Shown here: positions 15,065 through 24,256 of the stretch, in pieces
Layout of the letters: each line of letters opens with the position of its first letter
Numbering within the stretch: the stretch's first letter is position 1
NCBI GenBank assembly: GCA_964432715.1
Contig: CAYSOW010000003.1
Span: forward strand, 1-46,198
Reading direction: 5' to 3'
Source: Phocaeicola_A sp964432715
Lineage (GTDB): Bacteria; Bacteroidota; Bacteroidia; Bacteroidales; Bacteroidaceae
Length of the DNA: 46,198 nt
Notes under the pieces: model-generated
Databases searched by the model: none
What the model was told of the DNA's origin: nothing
Seen by the model: the letters and a program-made list of their open reading frames with translations, nothing else
Program-made: the position numbers and the translations under genes

Positions 15065-17248
15065 GTGAAAACTTATATCTGCCAGATAATATTTTTCTTG
15101 TGTTGTCTCTCTTTGACTTATGGACGCACGGAGGGAAAGATTGAAGTGACTTGGAATGCGGAGACAGAGAGCGCGGATAGCATTATCCAACGCGTAATCG
15201 CTGCCTCCCCCTCGTATGCGCAGATTGTGGAAGAGTATAGGGCGAATATCTATGTGCGTACCAACCTGAACGTGAAGCATGTAAACCATCTGATTAAGGT
15301 GGTTCCCTCTATGTTTCGCTTCGAGAAGGGGGTGAACGACTATCTGGTGGAGGCTTACGGTGAACTGCATTACACGGCTCCGGATATCTATGACGTGAAG
15401 CATAAAGCCCTGGTGGGTACTTTCAAGCAGAATAAAAACGGCGGCGAGATACTGGGCATCACGGAGTTCTTCCGCATCAATCCTTATTCCACTTCTTTGC
15501 TTCCCGACCGTTTGGTCTCTCCGTTGAGTGCCGACGGTATGAAGCGTTACTACTACCTGTTGGACTCCATCTGGGAGACGACTCGCGGGGTGAAGTATAA
15601 GTTGCTGATTGTGCCTCGGTTTAAGAGCAATCAGTTGGTGAACGGTTATATGGTGGTGAGCCAAGGCACATGGACCATCGACGAACTCTATGCCACCGGT
15701 CGCATAGACCAGATGAACTTCCGCACCAAGGTGGTGATGGGGGCGGAGTTGAACGACCGCTTCCTGCCACGCAGTATGGAGGTTGATCTGAACTTCGGGT
15801 TTATCGGAAACAAGCTGGGCGCTCATTATGAAGCCACCTTCGACTATGAACAAATCGTTTTCAAGCAGGACTTCCGTCACCAGAAGTCCCGGAAGGATAC
15901 GTACGACCTGAGTGACTCGTACAGTTTTAGTACCGACTCCACGCACGTGGTTTCTGATACCGCTTATATGGCGAAGATTCGTCCCTATCCGCTCACGGCG
16001 TTTCAGCAACAACTCTATGTGCAGTCGCAGCTGCGGGCAGATACGCTCCGGAAGGTGAAAAAGTCGGCAGGCCACCAATTCTGGGGACAGATTGGTGACG
16101 CGATGATCAGTAACTATACCATCCATCTCTCCGATTTGGGGAGTATCAAGTGCTCGCCCATCATCAATCCGATGATGATTGGTTATAGTAAAAACAATGG
16201 TTATTCCTACATGCAGAAGTTCAAGTTTAACTATGTCTTCAATAACCAGCAAATCTTGCGCATCGTGCCTCGGGTGGGTTACAATATCTCTCGCGGAGAG
16301 TTCTATTGGCGCACCGATGTGTCCTACCTTTACTGGCCGCAGAAGCGTGGCGAGTTTACCATGCGGGCGGGTAATGGAAACCGCATTTACAGTAGTAAGG
16401 TGCAAGAGGAGGTGAAGTCTCTGCCGGATAGTTTGCAGGATAAGATTCCTTCCAATATTGATTACTTTCGCGATCGCCATCTTTTCTTGGATCACAAGAT
16501 TGAACTGGTCAACGGCTTGACCTTGACGACGGGACTCGTCTTCCACCATCGTACGGCGGTCAATCCGGCACGCGTGTCAGACTTGCCGCTGAAACTTCTC
16601 TCTGACGAATCCTTCGCCAATAAGTATGTCAGCTTCGCTCCGCGTATTCGGGTGGAGTGGACGCCGGGACTCTATTACTATATGGATGGCAAACATAAGA
16701 AGAATCTATACTCTAAGTATCCGACATTCTCTGCCGATTGGGAGCGTGGCATGAAAGGCGTGATGCATAGCACCGGCTCGTATGAGCGAATGGAACTTGA
16801 TATGCAGCAGACGTTGCCTTTGGGTGCCATGCGCAGTCTCTTCTATCGGGTGGGGTGTGGCGCCTATACCGACCAGGGCGATATGTATTTCGTGGATTAT
16901 GCCAACTTCTCGCGCAACAGTTTGCCTACGGGTTGGAACGATGAAATCGGTGGCTCTTTCCAGTTGCTCGACCACTATTGGTACAACTCCTCGGATAAGT
17001 ATATCCGTGGCCATGTCACTTATGAATCGCCCTTTTTGCTGGCGCGTCATCTCATGAAAAATACCGGTATTGTGCAGAATGAACGACTCTATGCGGGATT
17101 ACTCTACGTGCCGCACCTCTTGCCCTACATCGAGGTGGGATACGGAGTCGGTACCCACATCTTCGACTTCGGCTTCTTCGCCAGCTCCATCCGCGGGCGT
17201 TTCGATACCGTCGGATGTAAGTTCACCTTCGAGCTCTTCAGGGATTGA
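15065..17248 (+). CDS. DUF5686 family outer-membrane protein
   Basis: This 727-residue protein has a signal peptide (YICQIIFFLCCLSLTYG) and matches my recollection of DUF5686, a Bacteroidetes family with a periplasmic N-terminal half and a C-terminal beta-barrel. Conserved-looking features are a lipoprotein-handling-like segment (FRFEKGVNDYLVEAYGEL), the LNFGFIGNKLGAHYEATF stretch, and repeated aromatic-rich strands to the C-terminus. It lacks the CarboxypepD_reg-like N-terminal domain that many relatives have. The start is GTG at 15065; no in-frame ATG lies between it and the promoter. Function is unknown. The last 150 bp overlap the convergent rhomboid gene. Confidence 0.8.
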   Translation: MKTYICQIIFFLCCLSLTYGRTEGKIEVTWNAETESADSIIQRVIAASPSYAQIVEEYRANIYVRTNLNVKHVNHLIKVVPSMFRFEKGVNDYLVEAYGELHYTAPDIYDVKHKALVGTFKQNKNGGEILGITEFFRINPYSTSLLPDRLVSPLSADGMKRYYYLLDSIWETTRGVKYKLLIVPRFKSNQLVNGYMVVSQGTWTIDELYATGRIDQMNFRTKVVMGAELNDRFLPRSMEVDLNFGFIGNKLGAHYEATFDYEQIVFKQDFRHQKSRKDTYDLSDSYSFSTDSTHVVSDTAYMAKIRPYPLTAFQQQLYVQSQLRADTLRKVKKSAGHQFWGQIGDAMISNYTIHLSDLGSIKCSPIINPMMIGYSKNNGYSYMQKFKFNYVFNNQQILRIVPRVGYNISRGEFYWRTDVSYLYWPQKRGEFTMRAGNGNRIYSSKVQEEVKSLPDSLQDKIPSNIDYFRDRHLFLDHKIELVNGLTLTTGLVFHHRTAVNPARVSDLPLKLLSDESFANKYVSFAPRIRVEWTPGLYYYMDGKHKKNLYSKYPTFSADWERGMKGVMHSTGSYERMELDMQQTLPLGAMRSLFYRVGCGAYTDQGDMYFVDYANFSRNSLPTGWNDEIGGSFQLLDHYWYNSSDKYIRGHVTYESPFLLARHLMKNTGIVQNERLYAGLLYVPHLLPYIEVGYGVGTHIFDFGFFASSIRGRFDTVGCKFTFELFRD

Positions 17249-17818
17249 TGCGGGAGCTCCGCACTTTCTGAACAGAAATGCAGCGGCGGTGCCGGCAATG
17301 GCGCCGCTGAGATGACCCTCCCAAGAGGTGGTCTCTTTGGCAAAGAAAGGAAACATGTTCCAAACCATTCCGCCGTAAAGAAAAGTTACCAATAAAGAGA
17401 TGGCAATCAAGGGAATTTGTTTCCGTAGAATACCACTGAAAAATAGAAAGAAAGCCATCGCGTAAATCAGTCCGCTGGAGCCCACATGCCATCCGGGCTT
17501 ACCGATGAAGAAGGTGAGCAGCCCCTCCAACAACCAGACGAAAAGAAACACAAATGCCCCCGTGTCTTTGTAGAAATAAAAGAGCGCCCACATCAGGAAG
17601 ATCAGTGGAAAGGTATTGGCCAGCAGATGGCGTATGCCGTGATGGATAAGCGGGTGGGCAAAGATGCCGAAGATACCCTTCTTAGCCATCGGGTAGATGC
17701 CGAAGCGTGAGAAATCCTCCATGGTACCCACCTCCAAAAATTGCATCATGTAAAGAATTAACAAAAAAAAGAGCGGGAAGCAAAGGGATAAAAATATGCG
17801 TCGAGTACTTATTTCCAT
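17099..17818 (-). CDS. Rhomboid family intramembrane serine protease
   Basis: This 239-residue membrane protein has about six hydrophobic segments and the rhomboid catalytic pattern: HLLANTFP (Asn68 region), GSSG with nucleophile Ser115, and EGHLSGAIAG with His169. Rhomboids cleave transmembrane helices of substrate proteins. Residues from about 191 to the end form a hydrophilic, acidic tail that is entirely antisense to the last 50 codons of the DUF5686 gene. The enzyme core would be complete without it, so the tail looks like a read-out extension after loss of an original stop. ATG 17818 is preceded only by a weak -7-like TACTATTG (17850-17843). Confidence 0.88.
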   Translation of the reverse strand: MEISTRRIFLSLCFPLFFLLILYMMQFLEVGTMEDFSRFGIYPMAKKGIFGIFAHPLIHHGIRHLLANTFPLIFLMWALFYFYKDTGAFVFLFVWLLEGLLTFFIGKPGWHVGSSGLIYAMAFFLFFSGILRKQIPLIAISLLVTFLYGGMVWNMFPFFAKETTSWEGHLSGAIAGTAAAFLFRKCGAPASIPEELEGELTSDGIETPADGAGEEAEVEDVGTDSVSHLDVGQEVRHVE

Positions 17819-17913
17819 ATCGTAATTATTGTATTTTTAGTGCAATAGTATGAATTTATTATGGAAAAATGAAATTTTTTATGGATTTAATTCCGTGTTC
17901 TCCATAAAAAGTG

Positions 17914-17921
17914 TATCTTTG
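17914..17921 (+). promoter_or_regulatory. -7 box for the glycogen operon
   Basis: TATCTTTG matches TAnnTTTG, 61 bp upstream of ATG 17983. It probably drives all three alpha-glucan genes to 22608. Confidence 0.65.
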
Positions 17922-17982
17922 AACGCCACAAATAGTGACGTTAGTGAAATGTTTAAAATTTGAAAACCTTAAAATATCAACT

Positions 17983-19923
17983 ATGAGTTATTTGCGATTT
18001 GACAAAACTCTGATGACGAATTTGGAGGAATCTTTACCAAGAGAAATCTTGAGAACGAACCGTTCGGGTGCCTATCATTGTACCACCATCGTCGGTTGTA
18101 ACACGCGCAAGTATCACGGATTGCTGGTGATGCCTGTTCCCGAGCTCGACGATGAGTATCATGTACTTCTTTCTTCTCTGGATGCAACGGTGATTCAGCA
18201 CGGTGCTGAGTTCAACCTCGGCTTGCACGAATATCAAGGAAACAACTTCAGTCCCCGCGGACACAAATATATCCGTGAGTTCGACTGTGAGAAAGTCCCC
18301 ACCACGGTTTATCGTGTGGGTGGCGTCGTGCTGCAGGTAGAAAAAGTGTTTGTTCATCATGAAAACCGAATCTTGATTCGCTACACCCTGTTGGAGGCTC
18401 ATTCGCCTACGACCTTGCGTCTGCGTCCGTTCCTGGCTTTCCGCAGTGTGCGTCTGTATACGCATGAGAATGCACAGGCCAGCCGAGATTATCAGGAGGT
18501 GGAGAATGGTATTAAAACCTGCATGTATCCGGGTTATCCCGAACTCTATATGCAGTTGAACAAGAAAAACGAGTTTCACTTTACTCCCGACTGGTATCAT
18601 AATTTCGAGTATCGAAAGGAGCAGGAGCGCGGTTATGATTCCCTGGAGGATTTGTACGTGCCGGGCTATTTCGAAGTGGATATCAAGAAAGGAGAAAGCG
18701 TGGTCTTCTCCGGTGGTGTCTCCGCAGTCACTACTCGCACCCTGAAGAATACTTTTGAACACGAGGTGGAAGAGCGCATCCCGCGCGACAGCTTCCTTCA
18801 CTGCTTGGTGAATTCTGCTCACCAATTCCACAACAAACAAGGAAATAAGCACTACATTTTGGCGGGTTATCCCTGGTTTAAATGTAGAGCACGCGATATG
18901 TTCATCGCCTTGCCGGGCTTGACGTTAGCCATTGACGAGGTGAGTGAATTTGAGTCTGCCATGGATACGGCTATCGGCGCTTTGCGCGACTTTATGGCCG
19001 GTCGTCCGTTGCAGGACCAAATCTATGAGATGGATCATCCGGATGTGATGCTTTGGGCCATCTGGGCCATCCAGCAATATGCGAAGTTTGTCTCTAAAGA
19101 GAAATGTATTGAGAAGTATGGTGAGTTCATCAATGAAATCTTCCAGTACCTCCGCGGCGGCAATCATCCCAACTTGTTCCTTCACCACAACGGCTTGATT
19201 TATGCCGATGGTAAGAACAAAGCCATCACGTGGATGAACTCCACGGTGAACGGTCACCCGGTGGTTCCCCGTTCCGGCTACATCGTAGAGTTCAATGCTT
19301 TGTGGTATAACGCCCTCTGCTTCGGTGTGGAGCTGAATCGTGCCATGGGTTATGACAATGCGGCCGAGAGCTTGGAGAACCTGGCGCGCATCACGGCCGA
19401 CTCCTTCGTGGATACGTTCCTCAATGAGCACGGTTATCTGTTCGACTATGTGGATGATAACTCCAACGACTGGAGCGTTCGTCCGAACATGATCTTTGCG
19501 GTGGCGCTTGAATACTCTCCGCTTTCGCTGGTGCAGCGTAAGAAGGTGCTCGACATCGTGACGAAGGAGTTGCTGACTCCGAAGGGACTCCGTTCGTTGA
19601 GCCCGAAGAGCGGTGGCTACAATCCGAATTATGTCGGTCCGCAGACCCAGCGCGACTATGCTTACCACCAAGGTACCGCATGGCCCTGGTTGTCGGGATT
19701 CTATATGGAAGCCTACTTGCGCATCTATAAGATGAGTGGTGTCTCCTTTGTCAACCGTCAGATGATTGGTTTCGAAGAGGAGATGCATAGTCACTGCATC
19801 GGTTCCATTCCCGAGCTGTTCGACGGTAACCCGCCTTTCCGCGGTCGTGGTGCAGTCTCCTTTGCCATGAATATTGCCGAGGTGCTGCGTGTGTTGAAAA
19901 TCTTGAATAATTATCGTTTATAA
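17983..19923 (+). CDS. Glycogen debranching enzyme (amylo-alpha-1,6-glucosidase type)
   Basis: This 646-residue cytoplasmic enzyme removes alpha-1,6 branches from glycogen. The N-terminal domain has NRSGAYHCTTIVGCNTRKYH followed by GLLVMPVPELD, typical of bacterial debranching enzymes of the GDE_N plus GDE_C (GH133-like) type. The C-terminal (alpha/alpha)6 domain contains LAGYPWFKCRARDMFIALPG, GNHPNLFLHHNGLIYADG, WMNSTVNGHPVVPRSGYIVE and YHQGTAWPWLSGFYMEA. ATG 17983 (MSYLRFDK) is chosen; the longer frame starts inside the leader. It is the first gene of a tight operon with a GT4 transferase (18 bp) and GH57 amylase (15 bp). Confidence 0.93.
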   Translation: MSYLRFDKTLMTNLEESLPREILRTNRSGAYHCTTIVGCNTRKYHGLLVMPVPELDDEYHVLLSSLDATVIQHGAEFNLGLHEYQGNNFSPRGHKYIREFDCEKVPTTVYRVGGVVLQVEKVFVHHENRILIRYTLLEAHSPTTLRLRPFLAFRSVRLYTHENAQASRDYQEVENGIKTCMYPGYPELYMQLNKKNEFHFTPDWYHNFEYRKEQERGYDSLEDLYVPGYFEVDIKKGESVVFSGGVSAVTTRTLKNTFEHEVEERIPRDSFLHCLVNSAHQFHNKQGNKHYILAGYPWFKCRARDMFIALPGLTLAIDEVSEFESAMDTAIGALRDFMAGRPLQDQIYEMDHPDVMLWAIWAIQQYAKFVSKEKCIEKYGEFINEIFQYLRGGNHPNLFLHHNGLIYADGKNKAITWMNSTVNGHPVVPRSGYIVEFNALWYNALCFGVELNRAMGYDNAAESLENLARITADSFVDTFLNEHGYLFDYVDDNSNDWSVRPNMIFAVALEYSPLSLVQRKKVLDIVTKELLTPKGLRSLSPKSGGYNPNYVGPQTQRDYAYHQGTAWPWLSGFYMEAYLRIYKMSGVSFVNRQMIGFEEEMHSHCIGSIPELFDGNPPFRGRGAVSFAMNIAEVLRVLKILNNYRL

Positions 19924-19925
19924 TA

Positions 19926-19933
19926 TAAGGAGG
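19926..19933 (+). promoter_or_regulatory. Strong Shine-Dalgarno site for the GT4 gene
   Basis: TAAGGAGG matches the 16S anti-Shine-Dalgarno tail over eight bases, 8 nt before ATG 19942. Such a strong site is unusual in Bacteroidales and fixes the start. Confidence 0.7.
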
Positions 19934-19941
19934 AGAAGACT

Positions 19942-21213
19942 ATGAAAGTTTTAATGTTCGGTTGGGAATTTCCTCCTCACATTCTCGGAGGCTTAGGTAC
20001 CGCAAGCTATGGATTGACCAAGGGCATGTCGCAACAGGAAGACATGGAGATCACGTTCTGCATCCCGAAGCCCTGGGGAGATGAGGATCAAAGCTTCCTG
20101 AAGATAATTGGAATGAATAGTGTGCCTATTGTATATAGAGATGTGCAGTGGGACTATGTGAAGAATAGAGTGGGGGGCTACATGGACCCGCAACTCTACT
20201 ATAATCTGCGCGACCATATCTATGCGGATTTCAACTATATGAATACGAATGATCTGGGTTGCATGGAGTTCTCCGGTCGCTACCCCGACAACTTGCACGA
20301 GGAGATTAATAACTACTCGATTGTGGCAGGTGTGGTGGCTCGTCAGCAGGAGTTTGATATCATTCACTCGCACGACTGGTTGACTTATCCGGCGGGTATT
20401 CACGCCAAACAGGTGTCGGGTAAACCGTTGGTGATTCACGTGCATGCTACTGATTTCGACCGTAGCCGCGGTAATGTGAATCCTACGGTGTATGCCATTG
20501 AGAAGAACGGTATGGACCATGCGGATCATATCATGTGCGTGAGTGAGTTGACTCGTCAGACGGTGATTAATAAGTATCATCAGGACCCGCGCAAGGTGTC
20601 TACGGTGCACAATGCCGTTTCTCCGCTTCCGCAGCGAATTCAGGAGATTGTGCCGCATAAGATTCCGAATGAGAAGGTGGTTACCTTCTTGGGACGTATC
20701 ACCATGCAGAAGGGACCGGAATATTTCGTGGAGGCTGCTGCGATGGTGTTGCAACGCACCCACAACATCCGTTTTGTCATGGCCGGTAGCGGTGATATGA
20801 TGAATGCCATGATTACCTTGGCGGCTGAGCGCGGCATTGCCGACCGCTTCCACTTCCCGGGATTCATGAAGGGCGATCAGGTGTATGAATGCTTGAAGGC
20901 GAGTGATGTCTATATCATGCCTTCCGTATCTGAGCCTTTCGGTATCTCTCCGTTGGAGGCGATGCAGTGTAGTGTGCCGACCATCATCTCGAAACAGTCG
21001 GGTTGTGCCGAGATTCTCGACAAGTGTATCAAGACCGACTATTGGGATATTCACGCGATGGCGGATGCCATTTACTCTATCTGTACCAATCCTTCACTCT
21101 ATGAATACTTGAAGGAGGAGGGCAAGAAAGAGGTGGATGCCATCGTCTGGGAGAAAGTCGGACTGAAGGTTCGCCGCATTTATGATCAGGTAATTAGCAG
21201 TTATAGAAAATAA
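19942..21213 (+). CDS. Glycosyltransferase family 4 protein, glycogen-synthase-like
   Basis: This 423-residue GT-B enzyme retains both Rossmann domains. The N-terminus MKVLMFGWEFPPHILGGLG carries the glycine-rich acceptor loop, FDIIHSHDWLTYPAGI follows, and the C-terminal domain shows VTFLGRITMQKGPEYFVEAA and PSVSEPFGISPLEAMQ, the EX7E donor-binding motif of GT4. Its place between a debranching enzyme and a GH57 amylase suggests transfer of glucose onto an alpha-glucan. Because the GT5-like protein nearby is only half-length, this enzyme may be the real polymerase here; this is inference. Confidence 0.85.
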   Translation: MKVLMFGWEFPPHILGGLGTASYGLTKGMSQQEDMEITFCIPKPWGDEDQSFLKIIGMNSVPIVYRDVQWDYVKNRVGGYMDPQLYYNLRDHIYADFNYMNTNDLGCMEFSGRYPDNLHEEINNYSIVAGVVARQQEFDIIHSHDWLTYPAGIHAKQVSGKPLVIHVHATDFDRSRGNVNPTVYAIEKNGMDHADHIMCVSELTRQTVINKYHQDPRKVSTVHNAVSPLPQRIQEIVPHKIPNEKVVTFLGRITMQKGPEYFVEAAAMVLQRTHNIRFVMAGSGDMMNAMITLAAERGIADRFHFPGFMKGDQVYECLKASDVYIMPSVSEPFGISPLEAMQCSVPTIISKQSGCAEILDKCIKTDYWDIHAMADAIYSICTNPSLYEYLKEEGKKEVDAIVWEKVGLKVRRIYDQVISSYRK

Positions 21214-21228
21214 TAAAACGATATTGAT

Positions 21229-22608
21229 ATGAAAACAATCTGTCTATATTTTGAAATACATCAAATCATCCATCTGAAACGCTATCGTTTCTTTAATATA
21301 GGTACCGACCACTACTACTATGATGACTACGAGAATGAACGTACCATCTCTGAAGTGGCTGAGCGCTCTTACATTCCGGCGCTGAAGACGTTGATTGAAA
21401 TGGCTAAGAGTAACGAGGGTTACTTTAAGGTGGCGCTCTCTATCTCCGGCGTGGCTTTGGAGCAGTTGGAGATTCATGCACCGGCTGTCATCGAGTTGCT
21501 GCATGAGTTGAATCACACCGGTTGCCTGGAGTTCCTGACCGAGCCTTACTCTCACGGCCTCTCTTCTTTGGCCAACGAGGATTGCTTCCGCGAGGAGGTG
21601 CTCCGTATGAGTAATAAGATTAAGGAGATGTTCGGACAGACTCCGAAGGTGCTCCGTAACTCCAGCTTGATCTATTCGGATGAGATTGGTGCTCAGGTGG
21701 CTGACATGGGCTTCAAGGGTATGCTGACTGAAGGTGCTAAACATGTGTTGGGTTGGAAGAGCCCGCACTACATCTACAACTGTAGCATGGCGAAGAACCT
21801 GAAGTTGCTGTTGCGCGACTTTAAGCTTTCTGACGATATCAGCTTGCGTTTCTCTAACTCAGAGTGGGAGTCTTATCCGTTGTTCGCAGATACTTACATG
21901 GATTGGATTGCTGCCTTGCCCGAGGAGGAAGAGGTCATCAACATCTTCATGGAGCTTTGTGCGTTGGGTATGTTCCAGCCGTTGTCTTCTAACATCTTGG
22001 AGTTCTTGAAGGCGTTGCCGGCTGCTGCAAAGGAGCGTGGCATCACATTCTCTACTCCGACCGAGCTTTGTACGAAGCGTAAATCTGTGGGCGATCTGGA
22101 AGTTCAGTACCCGTTGTCATGGGTGGACGAGGAGCGCGATATCAGTTGCTGGTTGGGTAACGTGATGCAGCGTGAGGCTTTCAATAAGTTGTATAGCATC
22201 TCTGAGCGTGTACACCTCTGCACCGACAGTCGCATCAAGCAGGATTGGGACTATCTGCAGGCTAGTAACAACTTCCGTTTCATGACGACCAAACACAACG
22301 CCATCACGTTGAACCGTGGTATCTACGATTCTCCTTATGATGCGTTTACCAACTATATGAATATCCTGGGCGACTTTATCAGCCGTGTCAATGCACTCTA
22401 TCCTATTGATATGGATAATGAGGAGTTGAACTCTCTGCAGACCACCATCCGCAACCAGGAGGAGGAGTTGGAGACACTGACGAAAGAGAACCACAAGCTG
22501 CGTACGAAACTCTCTAAGTTTGAGGGTCAGTCCATCAAAGAGGGAGTGAAGAAGCAGAAAGAGGCTAAGAAGGCAGCTGAGAAAACATCTAAGAAAGCTG
22601 CTAAGTAA
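21229..22608 (+). CDS. Glycoside hydrolase family 57 (alpha-amylase-like)
   Basis: This 459-residue cytoplasmic enzyme starts with the GH57 signature MKTICLYFEIHQ and continues with VALSISGVALEQLE, CLEFLTEPYSHGLSSL, and an SLIYSDEIGAQVADMGFKG segment. GH57 enzymes act on alpha-glucans as amylases, 4-alpha-glucanotransferases or branching enzymes; which applies cannot be read here. After the catalytic part, residues from about 395 form a predicted coiled coil (LNSLQTTIRNQEEELETL and on), ending in a lysine/alanine-rich tail from about residue 437. The tail may mediate oligomerisation or attachment to partner enzymes. It is the last gene of the debranching-GT4-GH57 operon. Confidence 0.9.
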   Translation: MKTICLYFEIHQIIHLKRYRFFNIGTDHYYYDDYENERTISEVAERSYIPALKTLIEMAKSNEGYFKVALSISGVALEQLEIHAPAVIELLHELNHTGCLEFLTEPYSHGLSSLANEDCFREEVLRMSNKIKEMFGQTPKVLRNSSLIYSDEIGAQVADMGFKGMLTEGAKHVLGWKSPHYIYNCSMAKNLKLLLRDFKLSDDISLRFSNSEWESYPLFADTYMDWIAALPEEEEVINIFMELCALGMFQPLSSNILEFLKALPAAAKERGITFSTPTELCTKRKSVGDLEVQYPLSWVDEERDISCWLGNVMQREAFNKLYSISERVHLCTDSRIKQDWDYLQASNNFRFMTTKHNAITLNRGIYDSPYDAFTNYMNILGDFISRVNALYPIDMDNEELNSLQTTIRNQEEELETLTKENHKLRTKLSKFEGQSIKEGVKKQKEAKKAAEKTSKKAAK

Positions 22609-22633
22609 TACGACCTATTTCGAGAGAGATACA

Positions 22634-22727
22634 ATTGCTTTTGGAGATTCGTTCACGGACCCTCTGCCTTGGGAATTAAATTGTTATACGGATTCTGCAG
22701 GGGGAGAAGGAACGATCTCTAAGCAAT
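22634..22727. other. Long imperfect hairpin after the GH57 gene
   Basis: ATTGCTT (22634-22640) pairs with AAGCAAT (22721-22727). Inside it, GAGATTCGTTC pairs with GAACGATCTC (one bulged T), and CCCTCTGC pairs with GCAGGGGG (one mismatch). Together they could fold about 94 nt into a branched or long stem. It is not a terminator by itself, since a strong one follows at 22754. It may be a structured 3' UTR, a small RNA or a decayed inverted-repeat element. Confidence 0.45.
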
Positions 22728-22753
22728 GAAAAAAGGTCTACGATAAAGGGTTA

Positions 22754-22801
22754 CCAAAAGAAAATCCCGGACTTCTACCGAAGCCCGGGATTTTCTTTTG
22801 G
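22754..22801. terminator. Bidirectional terminator between GH57 and DUF4270 genes
   Basis: CCAAAAGAAAATCCCGG (22754-22770) and its exact reverse complement (22785-22801) form a 17-bp stem with A- and T-runs, serving both convergent operons. Confidence 0.9.
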
Positions 22802-22820
22802 GGTTATGTGAAACAACCGG

Positions 22821-24227
22821 TTAGTTGTTCTTGAATTTACTGTAGATGACTTTCATTTCCAGCTTGTCCTTGTTGCCTTTCAGTTTGGCGTAGTTCATTT
22901 GCAGGTCGTGACGAGCAGCTACTACCACACTACTACTGTTGATGGTTTGCTCAGTCAGCACCACCGGCACCAATACCACCTTGTTCCAATCCGGATCCTT
23001 GTTGTAATCGTCCGGATGCAAACGCTTCTTGATTCTCAGCTGATTCACGTAGTAAGAGATGTTGCTGAAATCATACTGGTTGTAAGAACTGTTGTAAGTA
23101 GCCGTGTAGTACGTCTGACTGTCGGGCACTTTGTTCTCGGCAAAGAAGGTCTGCAACTCACTTTTCGGCAACATCAGCAACGTTGACGGCGTACCCATCT
23201 GGTAAGTCTCCTCGTTGAAGTTGTTGTATCTCGTGAAGATAACCTGCGCCGAAGTGATAGAGTCGTTCATCGAGAGCTCATCAATCGGCAATGTTGCCTC
23301 AGTGAATATACCAGCCGGCGTTTGCAGGTAAGTACAAGTGTTGTCGCTTACCAAACGATCCAGATTCTTCGTTGAGAAACGGTTGGCCTGGATAACCTCC
23401 GGCGTTGCAGCAAACTGAGCCACACCGGTGACCAGAGAGTCGAGCGTGCCGGTAGAACTATCAATGTAATAATCAAAGTAGATGTTCAAGTGCGCCTGAT
23501 CAACATAGAGCACCGTACCATCACCCTGCGTACATTTAAAGTAGAAACCCTTGCAAACATTCTCGATAAAGGCCGAAGCATTGGCAAAGTTCTTGGGGTC
23601 CTCGTAATACTTATTAATCAACTCCGTACCGTAGTCCGTCAGCTGGTCAGAAAGAATACGAACGTTGGGGTAGTAAGAACTAGACCAACGAGTAGAGTCC
23701 TTAACCGATTTATCAATCACCGAGTAAGTCTTCGTCGCAATCGGGTCAGCGTTCACATCGTAATACTCCGTCGGATCGATATCCGTGTAGTACACCTCAT
23801 CCTCCTCCAAACGTCGGTTCAGCGGGTACACCTTTAAAGTCTGAGTATTCAGTGAATCACCATAGAAACTGGTGAAATAAAGACGAAGTTCCGCCAGTTT
23901 AGCGTAGATGTTTCCATCCTCCTCCTTCTTCATCGCTTCAATTTCGGGAAACTCAAAGTTCTCCAAACAGTTGAATTGGGCCAAAAAGTCCGTTTCAAAA
24001 ATCGTTTCACTGTACGGGTCCGTATATTTGCCTAAATAAGCGGTCGTTGTTTTGGCTACCAGTCGTTCCGCCAAGATTGATTGCGTGCTGACATCGTAGC
24101 TTGCAGTGCTAACCACTATTCGGTCCCCTTCGGGCATAACCTCCGAACCCAAGGTCGAAGTGTTGTCGTCGCAGGCAACCAAGCAAGCGAGAGAGAACAA
24201 GAATAGTCCTAAGAAATTAATTTTCAT
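22821..24227 (-). CDS. DUF4270 family lipoprotein
   Basis: This 468-residue protein has a type II signal peptide, MKINFLGLFLFSLACLVAC, with lipobox LVAC and lipidated Cys19, followed by DDNTSTLG. The N-terminal part (LGSEVMPEGDRIVVSTASYD, AYLGKYTDPYSETIFETDFL) matches DUF4270 as I know it, a Bacteroidetes surface or periplasmic lipoprotein family of unknown function. The gene starts 29 bp after the GT5-like gene on the same strand, so the two share a promoter. Pairing of a lipoprotein with a cytoplasmic alpha-glucan enzyme is odd; co-transcription need not mean a shared job. Confidence 0.85.
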   Translation of the reverse strand: MKINFLGLFLFSLACLVACDDNTSTLGSEVMPEGDRIVVSTASYDVSTQSILAERLVAKTTTAYLGKYTDPYSETIFETDFLAQFNCLENFEFPEIEAMKKEEDGNIYAKLAELRLYFTSFYGDSLNTQTLKVYPLNRRLEEDEVYYTDIDPTEYYDVNADPIATKTYSVIDKSVKDSTRWSSSYYPNVRILSDQLTDYGTELINKYYEDPKNFANASAFIENVCKGFYFKCTQGDGTVLYVDQAHLNIYFDYYIDSSTGTLDSLVTGVAQFAATPEVIQANRFSTKNLDRLVSDNTCTYLQTPAGIFTEATLPIDELSMNDSITSAQVIFTRYNNFNEETYQMGTPSTLLMLPKSELQTFFAENKVPDSQTYYTATYNSSYNQYDFSNISYYVNQLRIKKRLHPDDYNKDPDWNKVVLVPVVLTEQTINSSSVVVAARHDLQMNYAKLKGNKDKLEMKVIYSKFKNN

Positions 24228-24256
24228 GGATGTGTATTTCTAATAAATCGGTATTT

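Noticed and set aside
14960..16549. 529-codon minus-strand frame opposite the DUF5686 gene
   Set aside because: It shadows the real gene, lacks a promoter and has no domain; its length follows from the codon bias of the true strand.
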